Of a DNA stretch of 64,000 bases, positions 43,968 to 52,990 are shown in pieces (position 1 is the first letter of the stretch; each line of letters begins with the position of its first letter). The notes below the pieces were generated by a model. The model saw nothing but the letters and a program-made list of their open reading frames with translations, was not told the origin of the DNA and searched no databases. The stretch is taken from NCBI GenBank assembly GCA_050184415.1, contig JBFXAJ010000007.1:1-64000 (forward strand), given 5' to 3'. Source of the stretch: JADLGL01 sp050184415. Lineage in GTDB: Bacteria > Pseudomonadota > Alphaproteobacteria > Rhizobiales > Kaistiaceae. The position numbers and the translations under genes are program-made.

Positions 43968-45551
43968 TTACTCCTCCGGAGGCGCCGGTGTCGCCGCCCG
44001 GCGTCGCCGCAGCGCGGCGAGCTTCCGGAAGTCGGCGGCCCCCGTGAGCTGCACGAACAAGGCGAAAAGGAGGACGCCGCCGATGACAAGGATGAGAAGT
44101 CCGACGGACCGGATGAAGGGAGACGGGTCGCCGAGCCAGCCATCGAGGAGCCGGATCCCGACGAAGAGCGCGGCGCCCATCAACACCGCGGCGAGCAGGA
44201 TCAGCGGCAGCCGGCGCCGCAGGCCCTCATCGGGGACGAAATAGCCACGGCGCCAGAGGACGATCGCGAGCATGATCGCGTTGATCCAGCCCGCCGCGGA
44301 CGTCGCGACGGCGATGCCGACATGCTGCAGCCATGGGAAGAGGATCAGCGAGCCCGCGATATTGACCGCGACGCTGATCGCGGCGAACCACATCGGCGTT
44401 CGCGTGTCCTCGCGGGCGAAGAAGGCCGGCTGGAACACTTTGATCAGCACGAAGCCGGGCAGGCCGACCGCGAACGCTGTCAGAGCCGCGGCGGTCGCCG
44501 CGGTGTCGGCTGATGTGAAGACGCCGCGCTCGAAGAGGACGCGGATCACCGGCTCCGCGAGGACCGCCAGCGCGATTGCCGCCGGCAGCGTGAGCGCCAG
44601 GGCGAATTCCATCGACCGGTTCTGGGTGTGGCTGGCGATGTCGTCGCGGCCGCTGCGGAGCTGGCGGGTCAGGTCGGGCAGCAGCACCACGCCGATGGCG
44701 ACGCCGACCACGCCCAGCGGGAGCTGGTACACGCGGTCGGCATAATAGAGGTACGACACCGCGCCCGGCGCCAGCGACGCGATGATCGTGCCGACGACGA
44801 TGTTGATCTGGGTAACGCCGCCGGCGAGGATTCCCGGCACCGCGAGGCGGCCGAGCCGGCGAACGCCAGGCGTCAGCCGTGGCAGCTGGAGCCGGAGGCC
44901 GACGCCGGCGCGGTTGGCCGCCCAGACGACGACGGCAAGCTGCGCAAGGCCGCCGACCACCGTCGCGATCGAGAGGATGAGCCCGGCATCCTCGGTCTCG
45001 TGGAGGTCGGCCAGGAGGACGTAGGCGAGCGCGGCAATGAAGACGACGTTGAGGAGCGTCGGCGCGAAGGCCGCGACCGCGAACTTGCCCTTGGAGTTGA
45101 GGACGCCCGAGAACAGGGCCACCAGCGACACGAGCGTCAGATAGGGGAAGGCGATTCGCGTCAGCAGCACCGTGAGGTCGAATTTCTCGGGGTCGGCCGA
45201 AAAACCAGGCGCCAGCACGTACATCAGCACCGGCATCAGGATCTCGGCGATGGCGGTGACGATGAGAAGAAGGGTCAGCAGCGCCGCCAGCGCCTCGCGT
45301 CCGAACCGGCGGGCTTCCGCGTCACCGCCTTCGGTGAGCGCGCGCGTGAACAGCGGGATGAAGGCCGAGTTGAAGGCGCCCTCGGCGAACAGCCGCCGAA
45401 AAAGGTTCGGGAAGCGGAAGGCGACGAGGAAGGCGTCGGCGACAGGGCCGGTCCCGAGCGCCGCGGCCAGGAACATGTCGCGGATGAAGCCGAGCACGCG
45501 GCTCGACGCGGTTGCTCCGCCGACGGTGATGAAGTTTCGGAGGAGGCTCAT
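43968..45551 (-). CDS. murJ: Lipid II flippase MurJ
   Basis: Flips undecaprenyl-linked peptidoglycan precursor across the inner membrane. 527 residues with about 14 helices. The N-terminal FITVGGATASSRVLGFIRDM, FRFPNLFRRLFAEGAFNSAF (about 47-66) and the conserved arginines are typical of the MOP-superfamily MviN group. ATG at 45551. Its order with glnD and trpS is conserved in Rhizobiales. Confidence 0.96.
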   Translation of the reverse strand: MSLLRNFITVGGATASSRVLGFIRDMFLAAALGTGPVADAFLVAFRFPNLFRRLFAEGAFNSAFIPLFTRALTEGGDAEARRFGREALAALLTLLLIVTAIAEILMPVLMYVLAPGFSADPEKFDLTVLLTRIAFPYLTLVSLVALFSGVLNSKGKFAVAAFAPTLLNVVFIAALAYVLLADLHETEDAGLILSIATVVGGLAQLAVVVWAANRAGVGLRLQLPRLTPGVRRLGRLAVPGILAGGVTQINIVVGTIIASLAPGAVSYLYYADRVYQLPLGVVGVAIGVVLLPDLTRQLRSGRDDIASHTQNRSMEFALALTLPAAIALAVLAEPVIRVLFERGVFTSADTAATAAALTAFAVGLPGFVLIKVFQPAFFAREDTRTPMWFAAISVAVNIAGSLILFPWLQHVGIAVATSAAGWINAIMLAIVLWRRGYFVPDEGLRRRLPLILLAAVLMGAALFVGIRLLDGWLGDPSPFIRSVGLLILVIGGVLLFALFVQLTGAADFRKLAALRRRRAATPAPPEE

Positions 45552-45629
45552 GGCCGAGCCGAACGGCTACTGCGTTCAAGCGGCTTCGGTGCGGATCGAT
45601 CAAGGTGAGGGAGTGCACCGGGTAAGGGC

Positions 45630-45962
45630 ATGAGGGGCGTCAGACGATTGCCGTCGCGGGAGGAGTTGAAGGCCGTGCTGGTCGCGATCGCACGGCGGCG
45701 GGAGCGAATCTCCTATAGCGGACTCGGCGCGATTTTGGGGCTGCCGACGCGCGGTCCGCACTGGAAGGTGTTGCTCGACGATCTGTCGCTCAACGAGCCG
45801 GAGGGCGCTCCGGAGCTCGCGGTGCTGGTCGTGGCGAAGGCGACCGGCCTCCCCAGCCCGCCCGCCTTCGGGTTGGAGAATCCCAAGGATCCGGCCGAGC
45901 GGAAACGGATCGAGGCGCTACAGGAGGCAGTGTGGCGGCACTACGCCGTGAAGGGAGGCTAG
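45630..45962 (+). CDS. Hypothetical protein, possible winged-helix fold
   Basis: 110 residues. The segment RISYSGLGAILGLPTRGPHW resembles the start of a helix-turn-helix, and APELAVLVVAKATGLPSPPA is a hydrophobic strand with a following loop; I cannot name a family. ATG at 45630. It is divergent from murJ, and its TAG shares bases with the stop of glnD on the other strand (4-base overlap at 45959-45962). It interrupts the usual murJ-glnD adjacency on this strand. Confidence 0.65.
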   Translation: MRGVRRLPSREELKAVLVAIARRRERISYSGLGAILGLPTRGPHWKVLLDDLSLNEPEGAPELAVLVVAKATGLPSPPAFGLENPKDPAERKRIEALQEAVWRHYAVKGG

Positions 45963-48739
45963 GCCGCGCCCTTCCTCTGCTCTTTCGCCTCGGCGCCCTG
46001 GTCGAACACCTCCTCGAGCCGGCGCCGGATCGTCGCTTCGCGGGTCGGATTGGTGATCTTGTGGCCGATCAGGTCGGTCACATAGAACACGTCGACCGCC
46101 CGCTCGCCGAAGGTCGCGATGTGGGCTGAGCCGATGTTGAGATTGAGGTCGGAAAGGACCCGGGTCAGGCCGTAGAGGAGGCCGGGCCGGTCGATGCCCG
46201 ACACCTCGATCGCGGAGTATTTGTTGGACCAGGAATTGTCCATCACGACCCGGGTCGGGACGGTGAACGCCCTGTAGCGCGACCGTCCCTGGGTCTTGGT
46301 GGCGACGCTTTCGGGCAGCCGGATTTTGCCCTCGAGCGCGTCCTCGATGATCTTCTTCACCCGCAGCGCCCGCCGGGTCTCGTCCTCGTCCTCCGGGAAC
46401 TCGCGGTTCACGAACACGGTGTCGAGCGCGAGGCCGTCGGCGGTCGTGAAGATCTGGGCGTCGACGATGTTGGCGCCCGCTACCGCGCAGGCGCCGGCGA
46501 TGACGGACAACAGCCGTGGATGGTCGGCGGCGACGATGGTGATCTCGGTGACGGCTTCGAAGGGCAGCAGCCTGATGTCGGTCGCGATCCGGCGGTCCGA
46601 TCGGTCGACGCGCCGGATGAGGTCCGCATGCGCCAGCTTGTGGGGCATGTCGACCCGAAGGAGATACGGCGGGTAGTGGCGGTCGACGTAGCGGGTGCGT
46701 TCGTCCTCGGGCCAGTCCGCGAGGGCGGCGGCAAGCTCGGCCTTCGCCTTGTTGACCCGGATGTCGCGGCTGACCTGGCTGTGCCCGCCGGTGAGGAGCG
46801 GCTCGGTCTCGTAGTAGAGCGTGCGGAGGAGCTGGCCCTTCCAGCCGTTCCACACCCCCGGCCCCACCGCTCGGATGTCGACGATCGTCAGCACGAGGAG
46901 GAGCTTCAGACGGTCGAGCTCCTGAACAGTCTCGGCGAAATCGAGGATCGTCTTGTGGTCCTGGAGGTCGCGCTGCTGCGCGACGGTGCTCATCAGGAGG
47001 TGGTGCTCCACGAGCCAGGCGACGGTCTCGACCTGGTGCGGCGTCAGCCCGAGCCGCGGCCCGAGCCGCTTCGCCACCTTCGCGCCCGCGATCGAATGGT
47101 CCTCGGGACGGCCTTTCGCGATGTCATGCAGGAAGACCGCGACGTAGAGCACGGTGCGGTCGGAGATCGACGGCAGGATTTCCGCGGCGAGCGGGTGCTC
47201 TTCCTTCAGGATCCCGCGCTCGAGCTTTGCCAGCATGCCGACGGCGCGGAGGAGGTGCTCGTCCACCGTGTAGTGGTGGTACATGTTGAACTGCATCATC
47301 GCGACGATCTTGCCGAAATCGGGCACGAATCGGCCGAGGACACCGGTCTCGTTCATCAGCCGGAGCGTCGCTTCAGCCTGCTCGCGCGACGTCAGGATCT
47401 CGAGGAAGAGCGCGTTTGCCTCGGGGTCGTTGCGGAGCTCCGGGCCGATCAGCCTGAGCTGGCGCGTGATGAGCTGGACCGCGTCGGGATGGAGGTCGAC
47501 CTCCCGGACGTCGGCGATCCGGAAGATGCGGATGAGGTTCACCGGGTCGCGAACGAACGCGTCATTGTCGGCGACGTTGAGGCGGTCATTGTCCAGGATG
47601 AAATCGGGAAAGCCGGGCACCGGCCGCCGGGCTTTGCCGGCCCGGCCGAAGAGGCGGCCCGGAGCCGACTTCACATGCGCTTCTTCGAGCGCCGCGCAGA
47701 AGACGCGGGTGAGGTCGCCGACGTCTTTCGCGACCAGGAAATAGTGCTTCATGAAGCGCTCGACGTCGGCGAGACCCGGATGGTTGGTGTAGCCGAGGCG
47801 TTCCGCCATGCCGCGCTGATGGTCGAAGGAAAGGCGTTCCTCGGCCCGGCCGGTCATGAAATGAAGATGGCAGCGCACCGACCACAGGAAGTCTTCGGCC
47901 TTGAGGAAGCGGTTCAGTTCCTCCCGCGAAAAGACGCCCGCCGTCACCAGCTCGTCGCCGGTGCGGACGCGGTAGACGTATTTGGCGATCCAGAACAGCG
48001 TGTGGAGGTCGCGGAGCCCGCCCTTGCCGTCCTTGACGTTGGGCTCCACGAGGTAGCGCGAGGCGCCCTGCTTCTGGTGGCGCTCGTCGCGCTCGGCGAG
48101 CTTGGCGGCGACGAAATCGGCCGCGGTGCCCTTCACCACCTCGGCGTCGAAGCGCCGGGTCAGCGTCTCGAATAGCGCCCGGTCGCCGAGGATGTAGCGC
48201 GCTTCGAGGATCGCGGTCCGGATCGTGACGTCGCTGCGGGAGAGCTTGATGCTCTCGTCGACCGAGCGGGTCGCATGCCCGACTTTGAAGCCGAGGTCCC
48301 ACAGCATGTAGAGGACATATTCGATGACCTGCTTCGACCGTGGCGTCTGCTTGGCCGGCAGCGCGAACAGAAGGTCGATGTCCGAGCCGGGCGCGAGCAT
48401 GCCGCGGCCGTAGCCGCCGACGGCGACGACCGCCATCGGCTGCGCCTTGCCCTTCTTCGGCACCGCGCGCTCTTCCGCGAAACCGACGACCACCTCGATC
48501 AGGCCGTCCTCGAGGTCCGAGAGATAGCGGGAGCATTTGGTTCCGGAGCCGCTGTCGAGCAGGATGCGCTCGGCCTCGGCCCGGCCGTCGGCCACGACGC
48601 GCTTCAGGCGATCGAGGATCGCGGCCCGCACCGCCGGCGCCTCGGCGCCGCCTGGCGTAGCGTCGGCGAGCGCGTCGAATTCCGCACGCAGGGCCGGCGC
48701 GTCGAACGCCGCGTTCGCTTCCGGCTGCGTCTTCTTCAT
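45959..48739 (-). CDS. glnD: Bifunctional [PII] uridylyltransferase/uridylyl-removing enzyme
   Basis: Nitrogen sensor that uridylylates PII proteins when glutamine is low and removes UMP when it is high. The ATG at 48739 gives 926 residues. The nucleotidyltransferase site is GGYGRGMLAPGSDIDLLF (108-125), the HD hydrolase domain contains VAVFLHDIAKGRPEDHS near 500, and two ACT domains (TEITIVAADHPRLLSVIAGA and SAIEVSGIDRPGLLYGLTRV) end the protein. Normal length. Sits beside murJ and near mutS as in other Rhizobiales. Confidence 0.96.
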   Translation of the reverse strand: MKKTQPEANAAFDAPALRAEFDALADATPGGAEAPAVRAAILDRLKRVVADGRAEAERILLDSGSGTKCSRYLSDLEDGLIEVVVGFAEERAVPKKGKAQPMAVVAVGGYGRGMLAPGSDIDLLFALPAKQTPRSKQVIEYVLYMLWDLGFKVGHATRSVDESIKLSRSDVTIRTAILEARYILGDRALFETLTRRFDAEVVKGTAADFVAAKLAERDERHQKQGASRYLVEPNVKDGKGGLRDLHTLFWIAKYVYRVRTGDELVTAGVFSREELNRFLKAEDFLWSVRCHLHFMTGRAEERLSFDHQRGMAERLGYTNHPGLADVERFMKHYFLVAKDVGDLTRVFCAALEEAHVKSAPGRLFGRAGKARRPVPGFPDFILDNDRLNVADNDAFVRDPVNLIRIFRIADVREVDLHPDAVQLITRQLRLIGPELRNDPEANALFLEILTSREQAEATLRLMNETGVLGRFVPDFGKIVAMMQFNMYHHYTVDEHLLRAVGMLAKLERGILKEEHPLAAEILPSISDRTVLYVAVFLHDIAKGRPEDHSIAGAKVAKRLGPRLGLTPHQVETVAWLVEHHLLMSTVAQQRDLQDHKTILDFAETVQELDRLKLLLVLTIVDIRAVGPGVWNGWKGQLLRTLYYETEPLLTGGHSQVSRDIRVNKAKAELAAALADWPEDERTRYVDRHYPPYLLRVDMPHKLAHADLIRRVDRSDRRIATDIRLLPFEAVTEITIVAADHPRLLSVIAGACAVAGANIVDAQIFTTADGLALDTVFVNREFPEDEDETRRALRVKKIIEDALEGKIRLPESVATKTQGRSRYRAFTVPTRVVMDNSWSNKYSAIEVSGIDRPGLLYGLTRVLSDLNLNIGSAHIATFGERAVDVFYVTDLIGHKITNPTREATIRRRLEEVFDQGAEAKEQRKGAA

Positions 48740-48869
48740 CAAGGCGTTGCGGTCATGGGACGGCGCGGACCCTACTCTGCTTCGGCTTCTAACGCCATGC
48801 GTTGCAAGCGTCATTTGGCGTTGTCGCCGCGCCTTGCTACCAAGGAACGGATTTCTCTCCGGCGGCACG

Positions 48870-50066
48870 ATGACGATCGATACGGGCGCCTTTCAACCGG
48901 TTGTCGAAAAAGACCTGCCCGGCGAACGCCCGTCCTGGTGGTCGTTCCGCATCTGGCACGGCATGACGGCCGGGATCTGGTTCCGGTTTCTCGCCCGGCA
49001 CGGCTTTCGCGTCTCCTTCACGCGGCTGCCCCGCGCCATCGGGATGTCGTTCCTCTGCCTCGGCAACGCGATCCCGGCGCTCGTCCAGCGGCGCCGCCAC
49101 GGTGCCGAGATCGCGGCCGAGCCCTTGCCGGCGCCGGTGTTCATCGTCGGCCATTGGCGCTCGGGCACGACCTTCCTCCACGAGCTCCTCGCGACCGACG
49201 TCCGCTTCATCGCGCCGACGTCGCTCGAATGCTTCGCCACCGACCATTTCCTGCGCTGGGGCCGGATGCTGCGGCGGCTCCGCTTCATGATGCCGAAGCG
49301 GCGCCCGATGGACGACATGGCCATGGGTTGGGACCACCCGCAGGAGGACGAGTTCGCGCTGATGGCGATGGGCCAGCGCTCGCCCTACGAGGCGATGGCG
49401 TTCCCCAATGATCGCGGGCAGGCGGTCGAGCATCTCCATGTCGATGAATGGCCCGCGGTGGAGCGCGACGCCTGGGCGGCGGCGCTGGTGACGTTCATGA
49501 AGCGGGTGGTGGTCGGGCGGCGCTGGGCGGCAGTGCCCGAGGCGCCCGCGCCGCGCTGGTTCCTTCTGAAGTCGCCGACCCACACCGCCCGGATCGGCCT
49601 CCTCCGCCGCATCTTCCCCGGTGCGAAATTCATCCACATCAGCCGCGATCCCTATCGGCTCTTTTCGTCCAGCGAGCGGCTGTGGCGGGAGACGGCGGGA
49701 AGCCAGGGGCTGCAGCGCCCGCGGCTCGACGATGGCCGCAACCCGCTGCCCGAGTTCATCCTCAACTCGCTGCCCGAGCTCTACCGGGATTTCGACCGCG
49801 ACAGCGCCGACATGCCCGAAGGCACGTGGGCGGTCACCCGCTATGAGGATCTCGTCCGCGATCCCGAGGGTGAGATCACCCGCATCCGGGCCGAGCTCGG
49901 GCTGGAAGCGCCGGACGGCCCGGCCCTGCGGCATTACCTCGCCGGCCTCGGCGGCTACCGCACCAACCCGCACGCGCTCGATCCGCAGCTCGCCGCGGCG
50001 ATACGCACCCGATGGGCGTGGTACTTCGAGCGTTTCGGCTACGATCGGACGCCGGCGCGGGTCTGA
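48870..50066 (+). CDS. PAPS-dependent sulfotransferase family protein
   Basis: 398 residues from the ATG at 48870. The 5'-phosphosulfate loop VGHWRSGTTFLHELL is at about 93-107, and the 3'-phosphate site FIHISRDPYRLFSSSERL near 252-269, with conserved Arg and Ser. WAVTRYEDLVRDPEGEITRI is another family block. Bacterial members may sulfate lipids, glycans or small metabolites; the acceptor cannot be told. It is inserted between glnD and mutS, which are neighbours in many Rhizobiales, and points against both. Confidence 0.88.
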   Translation: MTIDTGAFQPVVEKDLPGERPSWWSFRIWHGMTAGIWFRFLARHGFRVSFTRLPRAIGMSFLCLGNAIPALVQRRRHGAEIAAEPLPAPVFIVGHWRSGTTFLHELLATDVRFIAPTSLECFATDHFLRWGRMLRRLRFMMPKRRPMDDMAMGWDHPQEDEFALMAMGQRSPYEAMAFPNDRGQAVEHLHVDEWPAVERDAWAAALVTFMKRVVVGRRWAAVPEAPAPRWFLLKSPTHTARIGLLRRIFPGAKFIHISRDPYRLFSSSERLWRETAGSQGLQRPRLDDGRNPLPEFILNSLPELYRDFDRDSADMPEGTWAVTRYEDLVRDPEGEITRIRAELGLEAPDGPALRHYLAGLGGYRTNPHALDPQLAAAIRTRWAWYFERFGYDRTPARV

Positions 50067-50069
50067 AGC

Positions 50070-52778
50070 CTATGCGGGCCCGTCGTCGCGGAGCAGCGCC
50101 TTGAGCCGGTACAGCGCCGCCAACGCCTCGCGTGGAGTGAGGTCGTCGGTGTCGATCGCCGCGAGCGCCTCGCGGAGCCGATCGGCGGGCTCCTCCTCGG
50201 CCGCGGCATTGGTCCGGAACAGCGGCAGGTCGTCGATCAGGGCGGCCGCGGGGCTGCGTCGGTCGGCGGCCTCGAGCTGCTTCAGCACCTCGCGGGCCCG
50301 GGACACGACGGACTTCGGCAGGCCGGCGAGGCGGGCGACCTGGACGCCATAGGAGCGGTCGGCGGCGCCGGGGACGATGCGGTGGAGGAAGGCGACCTCC
50401 CCCTTCCATTCCTTCACCGCCACCGTCGCATTGAAGAGCCGCGGCAGGCGCTGCACCAGTGCCGTCAATTCGTGGAAGTGGGTCGCAAACAGCGCGCGCG
50501 ACCGGTTGGCATCATGGAGGTGCTCGATCGTCGCCCACGCGATCGAGAGGCCGTCGAAGGTCGACGTGCCGCGGCCGATCTCGTCGAGGATCACCAGCGA
50601 GCGCTCGGTCGCCTGGTTGAGGATCGCCGCGGTCTCGACCATCTCGACCATGAAGGTCGAGCGGCCGCGGGCGAGGTCGTCGGCAGCGCCAACGCGCGAG
50701 AACAGGCGGTCCACGATCCCGATCTCGGCCGCACGCGCCGGCACGTAGCTGCCGGCTTGCGCCAGCACCGCGATCAGCGCGTTCTGGCGGAGGAAGGTCG
50801 ATTTGCCGGCCATGTTCGGGCCGGTGATGAGGGCGATCCGTCCGGGCTCGCCCGGGCCGGACGGCCCGAAGTCGGCGTCGTTGGCGACGAACGAACCGCC
50901 GGCGGCGCGGAGCGCCTGTTCGACCACCGGGTGGCGGCCATCCTGGATCCGGAACCGGAGCGAGCCGTCGACCGAGGGGCGGCGATAGCCTTCGGCTTCG
51001 GCGAGCTCGGCAAGGCCCGCCGCGACGTCGATCGTCGCAAGGGCCGCGGCGGCGGAGCGGATCGCCTCGGCCGACGCGAGCACCAGCGCACGCATCTCGT
51101 CGAATGCCGCAAGTTCCAGCGTCAGCGCGCGGTCGGCCGCGCCGGCGATCCTCGACTGGAGGTCGCTCAGCTCGGTGGTGGTGAAGCGGAGGGCGCCCGC
51201 CATGGTCTGGCGGTGGATGAAGGTGTGTGCGTGCGGTGGCGCGAGGAGCCTGTCGCCCGGGCCGGCGGCAACCTCGATGAAGTAGCCCAATACGTTGTTG
51301 TGCTTGATCTTCAGCGCCTTGAGGCCGGTCGCCTCGGCGTAGCGGGACTGGAGGCTGGCGATCACCTGGCGGCTTTCGCTCCGGAGTTTCCGGGCATCGT
51401 CGAGGTCCGGCAGGGCACCGTCGCGGATGAAGTCGCCGTCGCGCTGGAAGAGCGGCAGATCCGATGCCAGGCGGTCGTCGAGATGCGTCTCGATCGCCGT
51501 AGGAACCGCCGCGATATGGCCGGCCGCTTCCGCCAGCTCGGTGGGCAGGACCGTCTCGGCCAGGGCGGAGCCAACGGCGCGCGCGGCCGCGAGACCGGCC
51601 CGGATCGCGGCAAGATCCCGCGGCCCGCCGCGGTCGAGCGCGAGGCGCGACAGCGCCCGCAGCATGTCGGGCGCCTCGCCGAGGCGCTCGCGGACGAAGC
51701 CGCGGGCGCCCCTCGCCTCGATGAAGAAGCCGACCGCATCGAGCCGCTGGTCGATGGCCCGCGCATCGGTGAGCGGACTGGCGATGCGTTGTACGAGGAG
51801 CCTGGAGCCGGCGCCGGTCCGGGTGCGGTCGATCGCGGCGAGGAGGCTGCCGCGGCGGTCGCCGGCGAGCGTCGCGGTCAATTCGAGATTGGCCCGCGTC
51901 GCCGGGTCGATCTGCATCGTGCCGCCGGACGCCTCGCGGGACGGCGGCGAGAGGGACGGCCGCGCCTTGATCTGGGTCTTCTCGACATAAGCGAGCGCCG
52001 CCGCGGCGGCCGCAAGCTCGGCGCGGGCGAAGGCGCCGAAGCCGTCGAGCGTCGCGACGTCGAAGGCGGCGGCGAGCCGCCCCGCGGCCGTCGCCGGATC
52101 GAAGAACGCGGATGGGAGAGGCGTTGCGGCGAACGGGGCGGACCGCCACAGCGCCTTGAGCTCCTCGTCGGCGTAGAGCCCGTCGGGAACGATGAGCTCG
52201 CGGGGGCCGATGCGGGCGAGTTCGGCCGAAAGGCCTGCGGCGTCGACGCTGCCGACGCGGAACTCGCCGGTCGAGATGTCGATCGAGGCAACGCCGAACG
52301 GCCGCTGGGTACTCCGGTCCCGGGCCACTGCCGCAAGATAGTTTCCTGCGCGGGCGTCGAGGAGCGAGTCCTCGGTCAGCGTGCCGGGCGTCACCAGCCG
52401 GATGACCTCGCGGCGGACGACCGCCTTGGCGCCGCGCTTCCTGGTTTCGGCGGGATCCTCGGTCTGGTCGCAGACGGCGACGCGGTAGCCGGCCGAGATC
52501 AGCTTGGCGAGGTAGCCGTCGGCGGTGCGGATCGGGACCCCGCAGAGCGGGATGTCCTCGCCGAGGTGCCTGCCGCGCTTGGTGAGTGCGATGCCGAGGA
52601 CATTGGCGGCCGTGGTCGCGTCCTCGAAGAACAGCTCGTAGAACTCGCCCATCCTGTAGAACAGGAGGCAGTCGGGGTTCGCCGCCTTGATGGCGAGATA
52701 CTGCTCCATCATCGGCGTCAGCCCGATCGCCGGCGTGTCGGATGGGGCGGGATTCTCCATGGCCGCGAAGCTATCCAT
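50070..52778 (-). CDS. mutS: DNA mismatch repair protein MutS
   Basis: Recognises mismatches and starts repair with MutL. The ATG at 52778 gives 902 residues (ATG at 52760 gives 896). Domain I holds the mismatch-contact loop LLFYRMGEFYELFFEDA with the Phe-x-Glu; the ATPase has GPNMAGKSTFLRQNALI (Walker A), SLVILDEIGRGTSTFDG (Walker B/signature) and FATHFHELTAL. The C-terminal helix-turn-helix dimer region is present. Convergent with the sulfotransferase gene, divergent from the penicillin-binding protein gene. Confidence 0.97.
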   Translation of the reverse strand: MDSFAAMENPAPSDTPAIGLTPMMEQYLAIKAANPDCLLFYRMGEFYELFFEDATTAANVLGIALTKRGRHLGEDIPLCGVPIRTADGYLAKLISAGYRVAVCDQTEDPAETRKRGAKAVVRREVIRLVTPGTLTEDSLLDARAGNYLAAVARDRSTQRPFGVASIDISTGEFRVGSVDAAGLSAELARIGPRELIVPDGLYADEELKALWRSAPFAATPLPSAFFDPATAAGRLAAAFDVATLDGFGAFARAELAAAAAALAYVEKTQIKARPSLSPPSREASGGTMQIDPATRANLELTATLAGDRRGSLLAAIDRTRTGAGSRLLVQRIASPLTDARAIDQRLDAVGFFIEARGARGFVRERLGEAPDMLRALSRLALDRGGPRDLAAIRAGLAAARAVGSALAETVLPTELAEAAGHIAAVPTAIETHLDDRLASDLPLFQRDGDFIRDGALPDLDDARKLRSESRQVIASLQSRYAEATGLKALKIKHNNVLGYFIEVAAGPGDRLLAPPHAHTFIHRQTMAGALRFTTTELSDLQSRIAGAADRALTLELAAFDEMRALVLASAEAIRSAAAALATIDVAAGLAELAEAEGYRRPSVDGSLRFRIQDGRHPVVEQALRAAGGSFVANDADFGPSGPGEPGRIALITGPNMAGKSTFLRQNALIAVLAQAGSYVPARAAEIGIVDRLFSRVGAADDLARGRSTFMVEMVETAAILNQATERSLVILDEIGRGTSTFDGLSIAWATIEHLHDANRSRALFATHFHELTALVQRLPRLFNATVAVKEWKGEVAFLHRIVPGAADRSYGVQVARLAGLPKSVVSRAREVLKQLEAADRRSPAAALIDDLPLFRTNAAAEEEPADRLREALAAIDTDDLTPREALAALYRLKALLRDDGPA

Positions 52779-52916
52779 CGGCGCCCGGTACGCCAACGGG
52801 CGGACAGGCGAGTGTCCCCTCTCTTTTCGGTGCACGGAACGCCGGCTGCGGGTAAGATCGCAAGCGCCGATAAAGGGTTACGGCGGCCGCGACACAATCT
52901 CGCCGTCCTTCGGTCC

Positions 52917-52941
52917 TTAACGACGCGTTAAACTGCCTTAA
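52917..52941. promoter_or_regulatory. Tandem CtrA-type boxes upstream of the class A PBP gene
   Basis: TTAA-CGACGCG-TTAA (52917-52931) is a perfect TTAA-N7-TTAA match to the CtrA cell-cycle regulator consensus. A third TTAA at 52938-52941 gives an overlapping TTAA-N6-TTAA. It lies 50 bases before the PBP start at 52991 and 139 bases before mutS on the other strand. In this GC-rich DNA such a motif is not expected often by chance. CtrA control is inferred. Confidence 0.65.
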
Positions 52942-52990
52942 TTAGCCTCTACCCGGAGCCTCGGCCCTTGGCCGGGGAGCGCCTGACTTA

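Noticed and set aside
50382..52931. A long open frame (849 codons) antisense to mutS, and similar long antisense frames over glnD, mnmG, mnmE and parB
   Set aside because: Such frames are expected in GC-rich DNA; the mutS, glnD and other proteins on the opposite strand have intact family motifs, and the antisense products show only Arg/Ala/Gly-rich composition without known domains.
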